39,650 nucleotides of DNA from Aquirhabdus sp. (GTDB taxonomy: Bacteria; Pseudomonadota; Gammaproteobacteria; Pseudomonadales; Moraxellaceae): NCBI GenBank assembly GCA_030150135.1, contig JASLGO010000142.1, positions 1 to 39,650 of the forward strand. Direction: 5' to 3'. The translations under genes were made by a program, and so were the position numbers. The notes under the pieces were generated by a model that was given only the letters and a program-made list of their open reading frames with translations, did not search any database and had not been told where the DNA came from. Shown here one piece after another: positions 1 to 8,344 of the stretch. How positions within the stretch are numbered: position 1 is the stretch's first letter; each line of letters begins with the position of its first letter.

Positions 1-93
1 GCACTCGCCGCTCATCCAGACATTGCCAAATTTGCGGCGTGGATTGCGACGAAACCTGCTGGGCTTAAAGTGACAGTAAGGCACAAAAAATAA
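1..93 (+). CDS. C-terminal end of an unidentified protein (5' part outside window)
   Basis: Frame 1 is open from the first base and stops at TAA 91-93, giving 30 residues that begin ALAAHPDIAKFAAWI and end VRHKK. The HPDIAKFAAWI stretch resembles the last helix of LysR-type regulators, but this is too little sequence for a family call. The gene converges on the FUSC gene, whose stop lies only 13 bp downstream. The reading frame is seen directly; the LysR idea is a guess. Confidence 0.4.
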   Translation, partial: ALAAHPDIAKFAAWIATKPAGLKVTVRHKK

Positions 94-106
94 GCGATGC
101 TCTGAG

Positions 107-1200
107 TTATTTTGAAGGATTTCTGAGTTTGAGCCAGTGACTAGGTGGCGTACTCAATACATGCCAAATCAACAAAACGGGCTCTAATATCGCCATTCCG
201 ACGAGAATACCTGATAAACGTTCTACTGCAGGTTCAATCGTCACATGGCTGTAACTTTCAGGTACCAGTACGACTAACATAGCTAGAGTGAATTGTGTGC
301 CGATATAACGACGTGGGTGATCGCCGTTTTCGATATGTCTGCCTAGAATGACTCCGATGAGTGTGCCTGCGAGCAGGCCAAACGTATGGTCGCCAACGGC
401 GAGAAGGATTGTAAACGCATAAATTGCGCCTAAGATACAGCCAACAAAACGCTGCAAAACACGACGGCTAACGGGAATGAATCCACTCACGCCAATTCCT
501 GTGACAGGGATAATCATAACCGCCATGATCGTAATTGCACTTTGTGAGAGTTCGGGTAGTTTGAAGTAGTGAAACAATGCGATCAAACTGGCTAACGCAA
601 CTCCCGCTTGCAAGGCATGCCGTGCAGCGTGGGGATGCCAAAGGACAACAACAGGTTCTGCTGTGCGAATCGCAGGCCACCAACGCCGAAATGATAAAGC
701 CGAAACCACGCTGATCACCATGCAAGAAATGGTGCCTGCAAATGTTTCGAGTACGCGAGTATGAACAAAGGCTTTTAATGCAAGGTGGGGTTGTTCGATT
801 TGGTCTAAGGCGACCATTGCAAAGGTTAATCCGAAGAAAAGCCATGCGTATGAGCGCTTGGTGGTCAATGCCCCGTAAATCGAAATGGTTCCGATCATAT
901 AAACATCAGTGCTGTGTGGACAATCCAATTACCAGCGGCGATAGGCATGAGCAACAGTGCAGTTCCACCACCGATCATCGTTCCGATGATGCGTAAGATT
1001 GAGCGAGTTAAGGTTTCTTCGACTCGGCCGCGCATGACCATATAGCTGGCAAATGCTGCCCAATCCATGTGACTGGTGCCCAGATAATGTGCCAAAAAGA
1101 TCGCTAACGCGACGGCAGCCGCGCATTCCATCTCGTCGATGTGTCGAATTGAAATGTGTTGGGTCAGTGAGCTCAACTTCAGCACGTTTTTGTCATCCAA
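107..1200 (-). pseudogene. FUSC-family inner-membrane protein, split by a frameshift
   Basis: Two overlapping minus-strand reading frames together make one FUSC (fusaric acid resistance/aromatic efflux-like) membrane protein of about 355 residues. The upstream frame (1200 down to 895, TTG start) carries an R-V-E-E-T-L...R-I-I-G-T-M-I-G-G-G segment and ends right after IVHTALMFI. The downstream frame (928 to 107) continues with MIGTISIYG, several membrane segments, and a second repeat of the same type (SRRVLQRFVGCILGA). The two FUSC half-motifs in different frames show that a single base is missing near 897-900, where re-reading one A joins ALMFI to MIGTIS. No slippery heptamer is visible, so a mutation or sequencing error is likelier than programmed shifting. 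The substrate is unknown. The start is uncertain; the first in-frame ATG lies about 23 codons in. Confidence 0.75.
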
Positions 1201-1277
1201 TATGCTTGAGTTGCTGAATATTGTATCAAGGTTTATGGGTTGATTTAGCGTTGAGATTTAGCGCGTGTTAGTCAGCG

Positions 1278-1652
1278 TCATTGTTGTAACGCAGCTAGAA
1301 ATTCATTGGAGTCGAAACCATCATTCATCTGATGAACTTTATTGCCTCGGCGAATGATCAGAAATGGTGTTCCATTTGCGCCGTATGATTTAAATTCATC
1401 GATGCATTGATTGCTCAAGCTCATGTTGCATTCCGTAAATGCAAAACCATACTGACTCAACCATGCCTTTGCTTCTCGGCAATATGGACATTCAGTGGTG
1501 GTATACATTACGACTTTTTCTGCCTTGACTGTTGCAGCTAAAGCATGAAGTTGGTCTAAGGGCATACCAGATTCTGTGCTGGGTGTTGTGAAGTGTGTGT
1601 AGCCTTTAAATATACAGAGCAGTAAGACTAATCCGATGATGATGTTTTTCAA
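1278..1652 (-). CDS. Secreted or membrane-anchored glutaredoxin-like protein
   Basis: This 124-residue protein has an N-terminal hydrophobic segment (residues 4-15) that looks like a signal peptide or membrane anchor. A thioredoxin-fold domain follows: strand KVVMYTT, active-site C55-P-Y-C58, and the cis-proline motif GTPFLII. CPYC is the classical dithiol glutaredoxin motif, so the protein probably reduces or exchanges disulfides, here presumably on the periplasmic side. Two further cysteines (in CNMSLSNQC) lie between the active site and the cis-Pro. The ATG at 1652 starts the hydrophobic segment directly. The gene stands alone between the FUSC gene and an unknown membrane protein. Fold and active site are seen; the cellular partner is not known. 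Confidence 0.8.
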   Translation of the reverse strand: MKNIIIGLVLLLCIFKGYTHFTTPSTESGMPLDQLHALAATVKAEKVVMYTTTECPYCREAKAWLSQYGFAFTECNMSLSNQCIDEFKSYGANGTPFLIIRRGNKVHQMNDGFDSNEFLAALQQ

Positions 1653-1731
1653 AAGATATCCTTAATTAGTAATGAAAAAATTGATTTAATTTGTTTTTAA
1701 TTTTTGTTTGAATGCAATGTTTGTTGAGTAT

Positions 1732-2292
1732 TCAGATCCGAGCATTATAGTTTTTATCGCTACTTATCGACAAAAGTATTTTTTTACGACGATGTTTGCT
1801 CAGTAAGCTAAAAGCGAGTTGAATAGCTTTATGGGATTCTATGCTCCCGTTTTTAGCATCAATATTGATCCATCCCAGAATAATCGGAAGATCTTTCACT
1901 TTGTTGCAGCCTTCTTTTATTTCATTAATTAGATCTTGATATTGTGCTGTGTAGGTTTGAATATTCTTAAGATGTCTTCTTACATCAAACAGAATTAGAG
2001 TCAATGGCGGAATTTTTGTTGAAAGCTCGTTCAGAACATATTCAAGGTCAGCTATATCATCCTCATTGATAGATATGCCAAGTGCAAGATTATTTGAAAG
2101 GGTTGTTGGATTGCTAAAGTCTTGGAAAGCTCGTCGCAGACGTCTGTTGTAGTAAATAACAATCTCAGCTACCTCTTGGGTACGTCGTGACTCTTCGCTA
2201 ATTTTGAGAAGCCATTGGATAATACCTGTTGCCAGAACTCCCAAAATAGCCGCGCATGCTCCTATGATAGCTCCTTGAACTGCGGGTTGCAT
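1732..2292 (-). CDS. Unknown protein with one N-terminal membrane segment
   Basis: This 186-residue protein of no recognised family has a single hydrophobic helix (about residues 7-29, GAIIGACAAILGVLATGIIQ) followed by a mainly helical, charged soluble part. The C-terminus is basic (KHRRKK). A type of small bacterial protein with an N-terminal anchor and a helical cytoplasmic domain near defence or signalling genes looks similar, but no motif settles this. Its DNA is visibly more A/T-rich than the flanking pepA-holC genes, which suggests an accessory gene acquired separately. It runs in the same direction as the neighbouring genes and has its own intergenic gaps of 50-80 bp, so it may be transcribed alone. 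Confidence 0.6.
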   Translation of the reverse strand: MQPAVQGAIIGACAAILGVLATGIIQWLLKISEESRRTQEVAEIVIYYNRRLRRAFQDFSNPTTLSNNLALGISINEDDIADLEYVLNELSTKIPPLTLILFDVRRHLKNIQTYTAQYQDLINEIKEGCNKVKDLPIILGWINIDAKNGSIESHKAIQLAFSLLSKHRRKKILLSISSDKNYNARI

Positions 2293-2343
2293 TTATATGA
2301 CCTCGGATGTTTGATCAATTTATATTAATAGCTAAGAAAAATT

Positions 2344-2730
2344 CTAACTTCCCATCGCCCCAATCTCTCGTCGAATTTGCTCCTGAATCCAGTTTCTCAG
2401 TTCTGCTCGAATTGGATCAAGCGCACGTTCGATGACTTGATCCGCTTGTTTCATTAAACGCTGTTCCAAAGCCACTAACGAGTTGACGGGTAGAGAAACT
2501 TTTGCTGCGTCTGGACTCGGTTGGCTGGATTGACTGGAATTGGCACTGCGCGTTGTCGTGACGATAATATGATCAGGGTCTTCAACTTGATCTTTTTGCC
2601 ATTCATCAAAGTCAGTCTTTGGGTCGAGTAATAAACAGACGTTATTTAAGTCGCGTAAAAACTGCCGTCTGACATCCTGCGGCGCAGCCAGCCAGCGATT
2701 CGGAAAATTTGCACCAAGTTGTAGTGACAT
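2344..2730 (-). CDS. Unknown protein encoded downstream of holC
   Basis: This 128-residue soluble protein starts at ATG 2730 (GAGA about 9 nt upstream); a longer TTG start at 2745 is less likely. The N-terminal half (MSLQLGANFPNRWLAAPQD) is followed by a Ser/Gln-rich linker near residues 60-75. A C-terminal amphipathic helical stretch rich in Arg/Glu (EQRLMKQADQVIERAL onward) may be a coiled coil. It lies 34 bp behind holC in the same direction and is probably the last gene of the pepA-holC transcript. A protein of unknown function in this position is known from Acinetobacter-like genomes (recalled, not searched). No function is proposed. Confidence 0.65.
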   Translation of the reverse strand: MSLQLGANFPNRWLAAPQDVRRQFLRDLNNVCLLLDPKTDFDEWQKDQVEDPDHIIVTTTRSANSSQSSQPSPDAAKVSLPVNSLVALEQRLMKQADQVIERALDPIRAELRNWIQEQIRREIGAMGS

Positions 2731-2764
2731 TCGTATTTCTCTCAAACTAAATTGAAACGATCAG

Positions 2765-3190
2765 CTATTTGATCTGATGCGTTGTCGGCGTAATGCCCTG
2801 TTGTTTATATCCTTTAAATCGTTCGCGTCCTGCGATTTTTGCGGCATCATTGGCTTCAACAATTTCAAGAACACGGTCAAACAATTGTGCATCTACGGCA
2901 TTGGTCGTTAAATTCAGACAACCTACTTTTTTTGCGGATGCTTTAAGAAACGCATCGGGAACGGATAATCCTAAGCAAATCGGTGCATTTACATCATCAA
3001 TATCATGTGGAATGAAGCTTGATGCTTGAAATGTCCAGAGTAATTGATCGAAAAGCTCCATACTATCGATCGATTCACACCAGACAAACAGCGGTAAGCC
3101 TTCGCTCAATGCGCGTTGGCATAGACGACAGGCAAACGCTTCTTGGTTTACCTTGTCGTCGTTGAGTAAGTAAAAACTAACAGCATTCAC
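2765..3190 (-). CDS. holC: DNA polymerase III subunit chi
   Basis: This 141-residue protein is the chi subunit of the DNA polymerase III clamp loader, which bridges the holoenzyme to single-strand binding protein. The N-terminus (VSFYLLNDD), the segment CRLCQRALSEGLPLFVWC and the block ELFDQLLWTFQASSFIPHD match the family, and the length is normal. The start is GTG at 3190, 5 bp after the pepA stop, with no clear Shine-Dalgarno motif, so translation may be coupled to pepA. The pepA-holC pair is a common gammaproteobacterial arrangement. Confidence 0.9.
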   Translation of the reverse strand: MNAVSFYLLNDDKVNQEAFACRLCQRALSEGLPLFVWCESIDSMELFDQLLWTFQASSFIPHDIDDVNAPICLGLSVPDAFLKASAKKVGCLNLTTNAVDAQLFDRVLEIVEANDAAKIAGRERFKGYKQQGITPTTHQIK

Positions 3191-3195
3191 AGCTG

Positions 3196-4701
3196 TTATA
3201 CGCCTGCACGCACGCGCAAGAACTGCATTAACAATGGTACTGGGCGACCTGTAGAACCTTTATTGGCGCCAGTGGTATTTGCTGTACCTGCGATGTCCAA
3301 GTGTGCCCAGCGGTATTGCTTGGTATAACGCCACAAGAAGCATGCCGCTGTGGTAGCACCCGCAAAGCGCCCGCCGATATTCGCCATATCTGCAACTGGG
3401 GAATCAAGAAGTTCCTGATAATCTTCAAGCAGAGGCAAACGCCATGCGCGATCATGGACGGCTTGACCCGCTGCGAGCAGTTCATTCGCCAGTTCTTCGT
3501 CAGGGGTAAATAAACCAGAAACTACTTCGCCCAGTGCGACGACACATGCGCCAGTCAAGGTTGCCATATCGACAACAACTTCTGGATTAAAGCGTTCGAT
3601 ATAGGTGAGCGTATCGCAAAGGACCAAGCGACCTTCTGCGTCCGTGTTGAGAATTTCAATGGTTTGACCACTCATCGAAGTGACAATATCACCAGGACGA
3701 GTTGCACGACCTGAAGGCATATTTTCTGCACAGGCTAATGCACCAACGACATTGATCGGTAGTTTGGCGACGCAGAGTGCACGGATTGTTCCGATCACAG
3801 ATGCTGCACCACTCATGTCAAACTTCATGTCTTCCATGCCAGCCGCAGGCTTGATGGAAATACCACCTGTGTCGAAGGTCACACCTTTGCCGACGAGGAC
3901 AATCGGTTTGCTTTGGTCAGATTTACCTGTGTATTCCAAGGTAATTAAACGTCCCGGACGTTCTGAGCCTTTGGAGACGGCAAGGAAAGAATGCATGCCG
4001 AGTTCCGCCATTTGAGCTTCATCAAGCACGGTGACTTTCAGCAAGTCCGGATATTCAGCAGCGAGTGCTTGAGCTTGTTCTGCGAGGTATTCTGGAAAAC
4101 AGACATTCGCAGGTTGGTTACCCAAATTACGCGTAAAGCTTTGACCGATATGTGTTGCATTAACGAGATTAATACGAGCTTGCAAAGTCTCCGCTTGAGC
4201 CGTCTGCAATGTCACTTCAGTGAGCTTACTGGTCGATTTTTTGGTTTTATAGAGATCAAATTGATAGCTCTTGTTCGCGAGTGCCAGAGCGAAGACATCA
4301 ATGACCGCATCAGGCATTCCATCAATGGTAATCGCAGCGTGTGTGCTGCGATCTGAAAGCGCTTTAATAATGCTTGCTGCAAGCTTCTGTGCTTGCCCTG
4401 CGGTCAGTTGGGCTAATGTACCAGTTCCGACAACAAGAACTTGTTCAAAACCATCTTGTTCAACTTGGTAGAGAGGCAATGTTTCGCCAAGTTTAGCGGT
4501 AAAACCCGCACGTGTTGCGCTGGTTTGGATTGCAGATTGTGTGCTCGGTGGCAGTGTATCGGGTAAGTTCGTTAAGTCATCAGTATCTAATAAAATAACC
4601 AGCACATCGTCAGGTTGTGATGCGATAGCACGATGTTTAATTTGCAGTGATAAAGAGGCACTAGAAAGAGTTGCTGTATCAGAATGGGTCTTCGATGCCA
4701 T
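3196..4701 (-). CDS. pepA: Cytosol (leucyl) aminopeptidase
   Basis: This 501-residue M17-family aminopeptidase removes N-terminal amino acids from peptides in the cytoplasm; family members also bind DNA in some bacteria. The metal-binding signatures are intact: VGKGVTFDTGG at about residues 271-281 (with the conserved Lys and Asp) and NTDAEGRL at 352-359. The length is normal for PepA. ATG 4701 is the first start in the frame. The gene heads a minus-strand transcript with holC and an unknown gene, and diverges from lptF across a 339-bp spacer that holds possible operators. Confidence 0.96.
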   Translation of the reverse strand: MASKTHSDTATLSSASLSLQIKHRAIASQPDDVLVILLDTDDLTNLPDTLPPSTQSAIQTSATRAGFTAKLGETLPLYQVEQDGFEQVLVVGTGTLAQLTAGQAQKLAASIIKALSDRSTHAAITIDGMPDAVIDVFALALANKSYQFDLYKTKKSTSKLTEVTLQTAQAETLQARINLVNATHIGQSFTRNLGNQPANVCFPEYLAEQAQALAAEYPDLLKVTVLDEAQMAELGMHSFLAVSKGSERPGRLITLEYTGKSDQSKPIVLVGKGVTFDTGGISIKPAAGMEDMKFDMSGAASVIGTIRALCVAKLPINVVGALACAENMPSGRATRPGDIVTSMSGQTIEILNTDAEGRLVLCDTLTYIERFNPEVVVDMATLTGACVVALGEVVSGLFTPDEELANELLAAGQAVHDRAWRLPLLEDYQELLDSPVADMANIGGRFAGATTAACFLWRYTKQYRWAHLDIAGTANTTGANKGSTGRPVPLLMQFLRVRAGV

Positions 4702-5040
4702 AAGTCGTGATGTCCAATCGGTTTAACTAAAATGTGGTTGTGCGAGAAAATAGCGGGCGTATTCATCGCAATGCATCAGTGCATTAAAGCATTGTCGCTC
4801 CTTTCTGAACAGTAGTTTGATGGTGATTTGAATGCGATATTGTTCTTTTACATGAGCAATGATCGATTTGAATTGTAGCTATGAGACAATCGCGTTATCA
4901 GTATGATGGTCTTTATCCATGATTGATCACAATCAGGTACACTATCGTGCTTCAGGTGCGAATCCTCTTGGGTATTTTTGGAATTGCGTAATGGGTTTGT
5001 CGATAAGTAGCGCATTGGATAATATTTTGGATCAAATATC
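4702..5040. promoter_or_regulatory. Divergent control region between pepA and lptF
   Basis: This 339-bp gene-free spacer must carry promoters for both pepA (minus) and lptF (plus). I could not assign convincing -35/-10 pairs. Two inverted repeats are visible: AATGC-atcagt-GCATT at 4770-4785, and TGATTG-atca-CAATCA at 4920-4935, which is also a near-match to an FNR/CRP-type box. No open frame of interest was seen. Confidence 0.45.
4920..4936. promoter_or_regulatory. FNR/CRP-type palindrome upstream of lptF
   Basis: TGATTGATCACAATCA reads as perfect 6-bp arms around ATCA. Inside it TTGAT-CACA-ATCAG matches 9 of 10 fixed bases of the FNR/ANR consensus TTGAT-N4-ATCAA. It sits about 105 bp before the lptF GTG. 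Binding by an FNR/CRP-family regulator is inferred only from the match. Confidence 0.3.
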
Positions 5041-6174
5041 GTGATTATAAACCGCTATTTGCTACGTCAAGTCGTTGCAACCACTCTGGTTGTTACGGGT
5101 TTTTTGGCGTTTATCATGATTGGTGGGCGACTGATTAAGTATTTCGGCATCGCCGCTCAAGGCGGTTTGGATGTCAGTGCATTATTTTTGATTGTTGCTT
5201 ATCGGATGCCTGATTTTCTGACGTTAATTTTACCGTTAGGGTTCTTTACAGGGCTAATGCTGGTCTTTGGTCGTTTGTATGTTGACCATGAAATGGCCGT
5301 CATCAATGCCAGTGGCATTAGCCGCGACAGCTTAGGAATTATGCTGTGGCCATTTGTGCTGCTATTAATGATCTCTGAGGCAGGGCTGACGTTATTTGCA
5401 GCGCCGTGGGGATTCGAACATGCAACTAAGGTCATGTCGGAACAATCTTCTAAAAAAGGTTTTGATCTGGTCAGCCCTCGAAAGTTCATTACCTCAGGTT
5501 CTTATACGTTTTATGCTGAAGATCAGTCGCCAGACAAAACAACGTTACTTAAAGTATTTGTACACCAAAATGCTCCTAACGGATCGGATGTTCTGATCGT
5601 TGCCCAACAAGCGGTTCGACTAATCGACCCCAAGCATTTAAATACCATTGTGGAACTGCATAATGGTCGTCGTTATGAACTGAAAGCAGGGCAGTTGCAT
5701 TATTCAGAAGCGCAATTTGCAACCTACAGACTCAATCTCAATGACGCTCAATCTGCGGATGTGATGGCCACGCCGACAGAATCAATGCGCACGACTGATT
5801 TGATGGCGCATCTCAAGGATGCAAAGTCTTTGAGCGAATTGGGTTGGCGCTGGTCTATGCCAATCATGATCTTGATTGCGGTGATTTTGGCATTGCCATT
5901 GTCAGAGGTGAGTCCGCGCCAAGGTCGCTTTTTAAGGCTTTTTCCAGCCTTACTTTTATTTGTTGCATTGGTGATCGGATTGCTCGCAACCAAATTACGC
6001 ATTAGTAAAGGTGTGCTATCAGTATGGGCGTATGCGGTCCTGATGGTTTTTTATCTGTTCTTTTCGTTACTTTTAGCGAGGAAGCAACGATTAACCGCGC
6101 GTTTTGCAGGTAAACATGATCGAGATGGTGGTTCATCTGGTGGTAAGGCTGTTGCTGTGGGAGATTTGACATGA
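5041..6174 (+). CDS. lptF: LPS export ABC transporter permease LptF
   Basis: This 377-residue protein is one of two permease subunits of the LptB2FG complex that extracts LPS from the inner membrane. It has N-terminal membrane helices (from about residue 10), the conserved early block with GRLIKYFG and PLGFFTGLMLVFGRLY, a periplasmic beta-jellyroll region in the middle, and C-terminal helices from about residue 270 beginning SMPIMILIAVILALPL. The start is GTG at 5041 with a weak GGAT upstream; the next residues IINRYLLRQ fit the family N-terminus. A polar Gly/Ser tail (residues 355-377) extends past the last helix. The stop overlaps the lptG start by 4 bp (ATGA), so the two are co-translated. 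Confidence 0.95.
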   Translation: MIINRYLLRQVVATTLVVTGFLAFIMIGGRLIKYFGIAAQGGLDVSALFLIVAYRMPDFLTLILPLGFFTGLMLVFGRLYVDHEMAVINASGISRDSLGIMLWPFVLLLMISEAGLTLFAAPWGFEHATKVMSEQSSKKGFDLVSPRKFITSGSYTFYAEDQSPDKTTLLKVFVHQNAPNGSDVLIVAQQAVRLIDPKHLNTIVELHNGRRYELKAGQLHYSEAQFATYRLNLNDAQSADVMATPTESMRTTDLMAHLKDAKSLSELGWRWSMPIMILIAVILALPLSEVSPRQGRFLRLFPALLLFVALVIGLLATKLRISKGVLSVWAYAVLMVFYLFFSLLLARKQRLTARFAGKHDRDGGSSGGKAVAVGDLT

Positions 6175-7235
6175 TTATGCGCCGTCACGTCAGTCAGGCG
6201 ACCTTTGCTGCAATGCTCGGTGTGATTCTGATTCTGCTTACCGTGCAAATGCTCTTTGTCTTTTTGGGACAACTGGGTGATTTAAATGCGCATTATCGAA
6301 TTGGCTCAGCATTGTATTTTGTGTTTTTACAAATTCCAGAAAACTTGTACGCTATTTTACCCATCGGTGCTTTGATTGGTGCTGTTGTTGGTCTAGGGTC
6401 GCTTGCGACGAATAGCGAATTGATTGTGATGCGTGCATCTGGGGTGAGCGTATGGCGGATTGTTGCATGGGTTTTACGTCCTGCTTTGATTTTTGGTTTG
6501 ATTGCTTTTGCACTCAGCCAATGGCTAATTCCGCCTGCTAATCTGGCTTCAAATTCTGTTCGCAGTGGTATAAAGCAAGATACAGCCGTACATGGGTATT
6601 GGCACAAGGAAGGACAGGAATTTTCATTTATTTCTTATGCCAATGATGATGGTGAGCTGGGTCCGACCAAGGCGTTTCAGTTCGACGATAAGCAAGTCAT
6701 GATCAATAGCTGGGCAAGTCCTTCAGGCTTATATCAAGGTGATGCAGGTCAGAATACATGGATGTTGCAAGCTGTGACGAATGCTCAAATTTTGCCTAAT
6801 GGTCAGAGTAAGCCAGTGTATACAGTGAATCAGGCGTGGAATGTCAATCTCAAACCTAAATTACTGGCTGCCGCGACCACCGCGCCAGATGAGCTTTCTC
6901 CAAGCCAATTGTTCAAATATGTTCGATCCGTTTCGATCGATAATGCAGGTATCACGAATGACTATAAGCTCGCATTTTGGCAAAAAGTGCTTGCGCCATT
7001 AGGCTTATTGTCATTAGTGGTACTGGCGTGTTCATTTGTATTTGGGTCACTCCGAAATCGTTCGATGGGCTATCGTGTGGTCATTGCGCTGATGGTCGGG
7101 TTAGGATTTCGTTATCTGCAAGATTTTGTCGGTTATGTCAGCTTGGTTGCAGGTGGTATAATTCTTTTATATGTACTTTTACCGATAGTCGGTGCATTCT
7201 TACTTGGTGCTGTTTCCCTGCGCCGTGCGCGATGA
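6171..7235 (+). CDS. lptG: LPS export ABC transporter permease LptG
   Basis: This 354-residue protein is the second permease of LptB2FG and partner of LptF in moving LPS to the LptC-A-DE bridge. The layout is typical: N-terminal helices with the segment LPIGALIGAVVGLGSLATNSE, then VMRASGVSVWRI, a periplasmic domain, and three C-terminal helices (from FWQKVLAPLGLLSL). It may begin at ATG 6171 (overlapping lptF) or at ATG 6177. It is translationally coupled to lptF. A REP-like palindrome follows the stop before the convergent methyltransferase gene. Confidence 0.95.
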   Translation: MIMRRHVSQATFAAMLGVILILLTVQMLFVFLGQLGDLNAHYRIGSALYFVFLQIPENLYAILPIGALIGAVVGLGSLATNSELIVMRASGVSVWRIVAWVLRPALIFGLIAFALSQWLIPPANLASNSVRSGIKQDTAVHGYWHKEGQEFSFISYANDDGELGPTKAFQFDDKQVMINSWASPSGLYQGDAGQNTWMLQAVTNAQILPNGQSKPVYTVNQAWNVNLKPKLLAAATTAPDELSPSQLFKYVRSVSIDNAGITNDYKLAFWQKVLAPLGLLSLVVLACSFVFGSLRNRSMGYRVVIALMVGLGFRYLQDFVGYVSLVAGGIILLYVLLPIVGAFLLGAVSLRRAR

Positions 7236-7267
7236 TTATATGCTGCTGATGTTTTTCCACCGCGCGT

Positions 7268-7309
7268 TTCGACAGGCTCAACGAGCTATGCAGTTCACTG
7301 AGCTTGTCT
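7268..7309. repeat. REP-like imperfect palindrome between convergent genes
   Basis: The left arm TTCGACAGGCTCAACGAGC (7268-7286) is the approximate reverse complement of the right arm CAGTTCACTGAGCTTGTC (7291-7308). The GACA(A/G)GCTCA...TGAGCTTGTC core is the kind of short extragenic palindrome repeated many times in many proteobacterial genomes. It lies between the ends of lptG and the methyltransferase gene and could also act as a weak bidirectional mRNA end. Confidence 0.6.
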
Positions 7310-7352
7310 ACGGAGTAAAATTTGAAATCGCGTTTTTACAATGAGTAGAAAA

Positions 7353-7952
7353 TCAGTTCTTCTGAGCCATCGTAATCGTATAAGTCTTACCTTGTTTTAA
7401 TTTGTCACAATTGCCAAACACTTCTTTAAACGTTCTTTGCATAAACTCGCGCAGACCATTGATGGTCACGACATAGAAGCGTCCGCCGACATTCATGGCG
7501 TTGTACGCATCCAATAGATATAAGTAGTGTTGTTCTTTGCTGGCTTTGGCAGGCAAATTCGACATGACTAAGTCAAAACGACGTGCAGGATCAACATGGC
7601 GGAAGCCATTGGAAAGCTGGACTTCGGTGTTTGAGAGTTTGTTATCGACACAGTTTTTCTTTGCATACTCGACCGCCACAAAGTCCTTATCAATCAACAA
7701 ATGCTGACCTTCAGGGCATTCGCGTGCGGCAGTCATACCGAGTACGCCATAACCACAGCCCAGATCAATGGAGGAGTCGGCTTTGCCAAACTCAATATGA
7801 TCGAGCAGCATGAGTGAGCCGTCATCCAGTTTCTCTGGCGAAAACAACCCCCAAGTGGATGTAAATTGCATCGATTTACCCAGCACAGGCTCTTCAAATT
7901 TTAAATCTTGACGCCAGCGCGTGTGGAGAGAGTCGAGTTCTTGGCGATTCAT
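7353..7952 (-). CDS. RsmC/RlmG-type class I SAM methyltransferase
   Basis: This 199-residue Rossmann-fold methyltransferase is of the MTS/RsmC type, which methylates guanines in rRNA. The SAM-binding glycine loop DLGCGYGVLGMTAA, the acidic residue after strand 2 (LIDKD) and the catalytic-loop motif SNLPAK are present; this last is usually N-P-P-[FYW], so the proline-proline pair is half replaced here. The region before it (FTSTWGLFSPEKLDDGS) is the family's typical lead-in to the fold. The size matches single-domain members such as the Bacillus YbxB group rather than two-domain E. coli RsmC. ATG 7952 is preferred over the TTG at 7967 (GGAA about 10 nt upstream). The exact target nucleotide cannot be told. 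Confidence 0.8.
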   Translation of the reverse strand: MNRQELDSLHTRWRQDLKFEEPVLGKSMQFTSTWGLFSPEKLDDGSLMLLDHIEFGKADSSIDLGCGYGVLGMTAARECPEGQHLLIDKDFVAVEYAKKNCVDNKLSNTEVQLSNGFRHVDPARRFDLVMSNLPAKASKEQHYLYLLDAYNAMNVGGRFYVVTINGLREFMQRTFKEVFGNCDKLKQGKTYTITMAQKN

Positions 7953-8344
7953 GGTGGTTTGTTCCAAAGCGGATGATTATTAAAGAGCAGTCATTTGGCT
8001 GCTATGATAAACGATTTTGATTATGAGCTGAGGATGTTGTGCAGGATAAAAATAGAAGTCTATGTTTTGCTCATGATGAAGCTGTGGAACGATAAAATTG
8101 GACATAAAAAAGAGCCATATAAATCGTCCTGATCTATATGGCTCTTTTTGAAGCTCTGGGATGTTGCTCTGCTGCGGTGCGTAAGCACTGCAATAGTATT
8201 TTTTGTATTATGGTGGGAATCTCCCCCTTTTTGGCGATCCTTACCGATAATCCTATCTTGCAAATGTATGATCTTCCGTTTGCGAAATTTTGAATAGCAG
8301 CGTAATTCGTCTTGTTTTGTAAGTGTTTGCCTACATTGTGTGCA
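7953..8344. other. Gene-free stretch with terminator and structured sequence between crc and the methyltransferase gene
   Basis: This is 392 bp without a supported gene. It holds the strong inverted repeat at 8107-8149 and, between that and the crc stop, about 190 bp with several small hairpins. One is TGCGGTGC-GTAA-GCACTGCA (8173-8192), closed by a GNRA-type GTAA loop; another is GGGA-atc-TCCC followed by a CCTTTTT run near 8214-8231. It could be a long crc 3' UTR or a small RNA gene. I do not recognise a known RNA family. Confidence 0.4.
8107..8149. terminator. Bidirectional rho-independent terminator
   Basis: The 15-bp perfect stem AAAAAGAGCCATATA (8107-8121) / TATATGGCTCTTTTT (8135-8149) flanks a 13-nt loop. 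T-runs on both strands allow termination in either direction. The minus-strand reading ends transcripts from crc or from an RNA between crc and this site. Confidence 0.85.

Noticed and set aside
468..845. 125-residue open frame inside the FUSC gene on the same strand but a different phase
   Set aside because: It overlaps the FUSC coding frame, lacks family resemblance and has an unnatural Cys/Ser/Arg-rich composition; it is a shadow frame.
895..930. Programmed -1 frameshift in the FUSC gene
   Set aside because: No X-XXY-YYZ slippery heptamer in the right frame; a plain mutation or sequencing error explains the overlap better.
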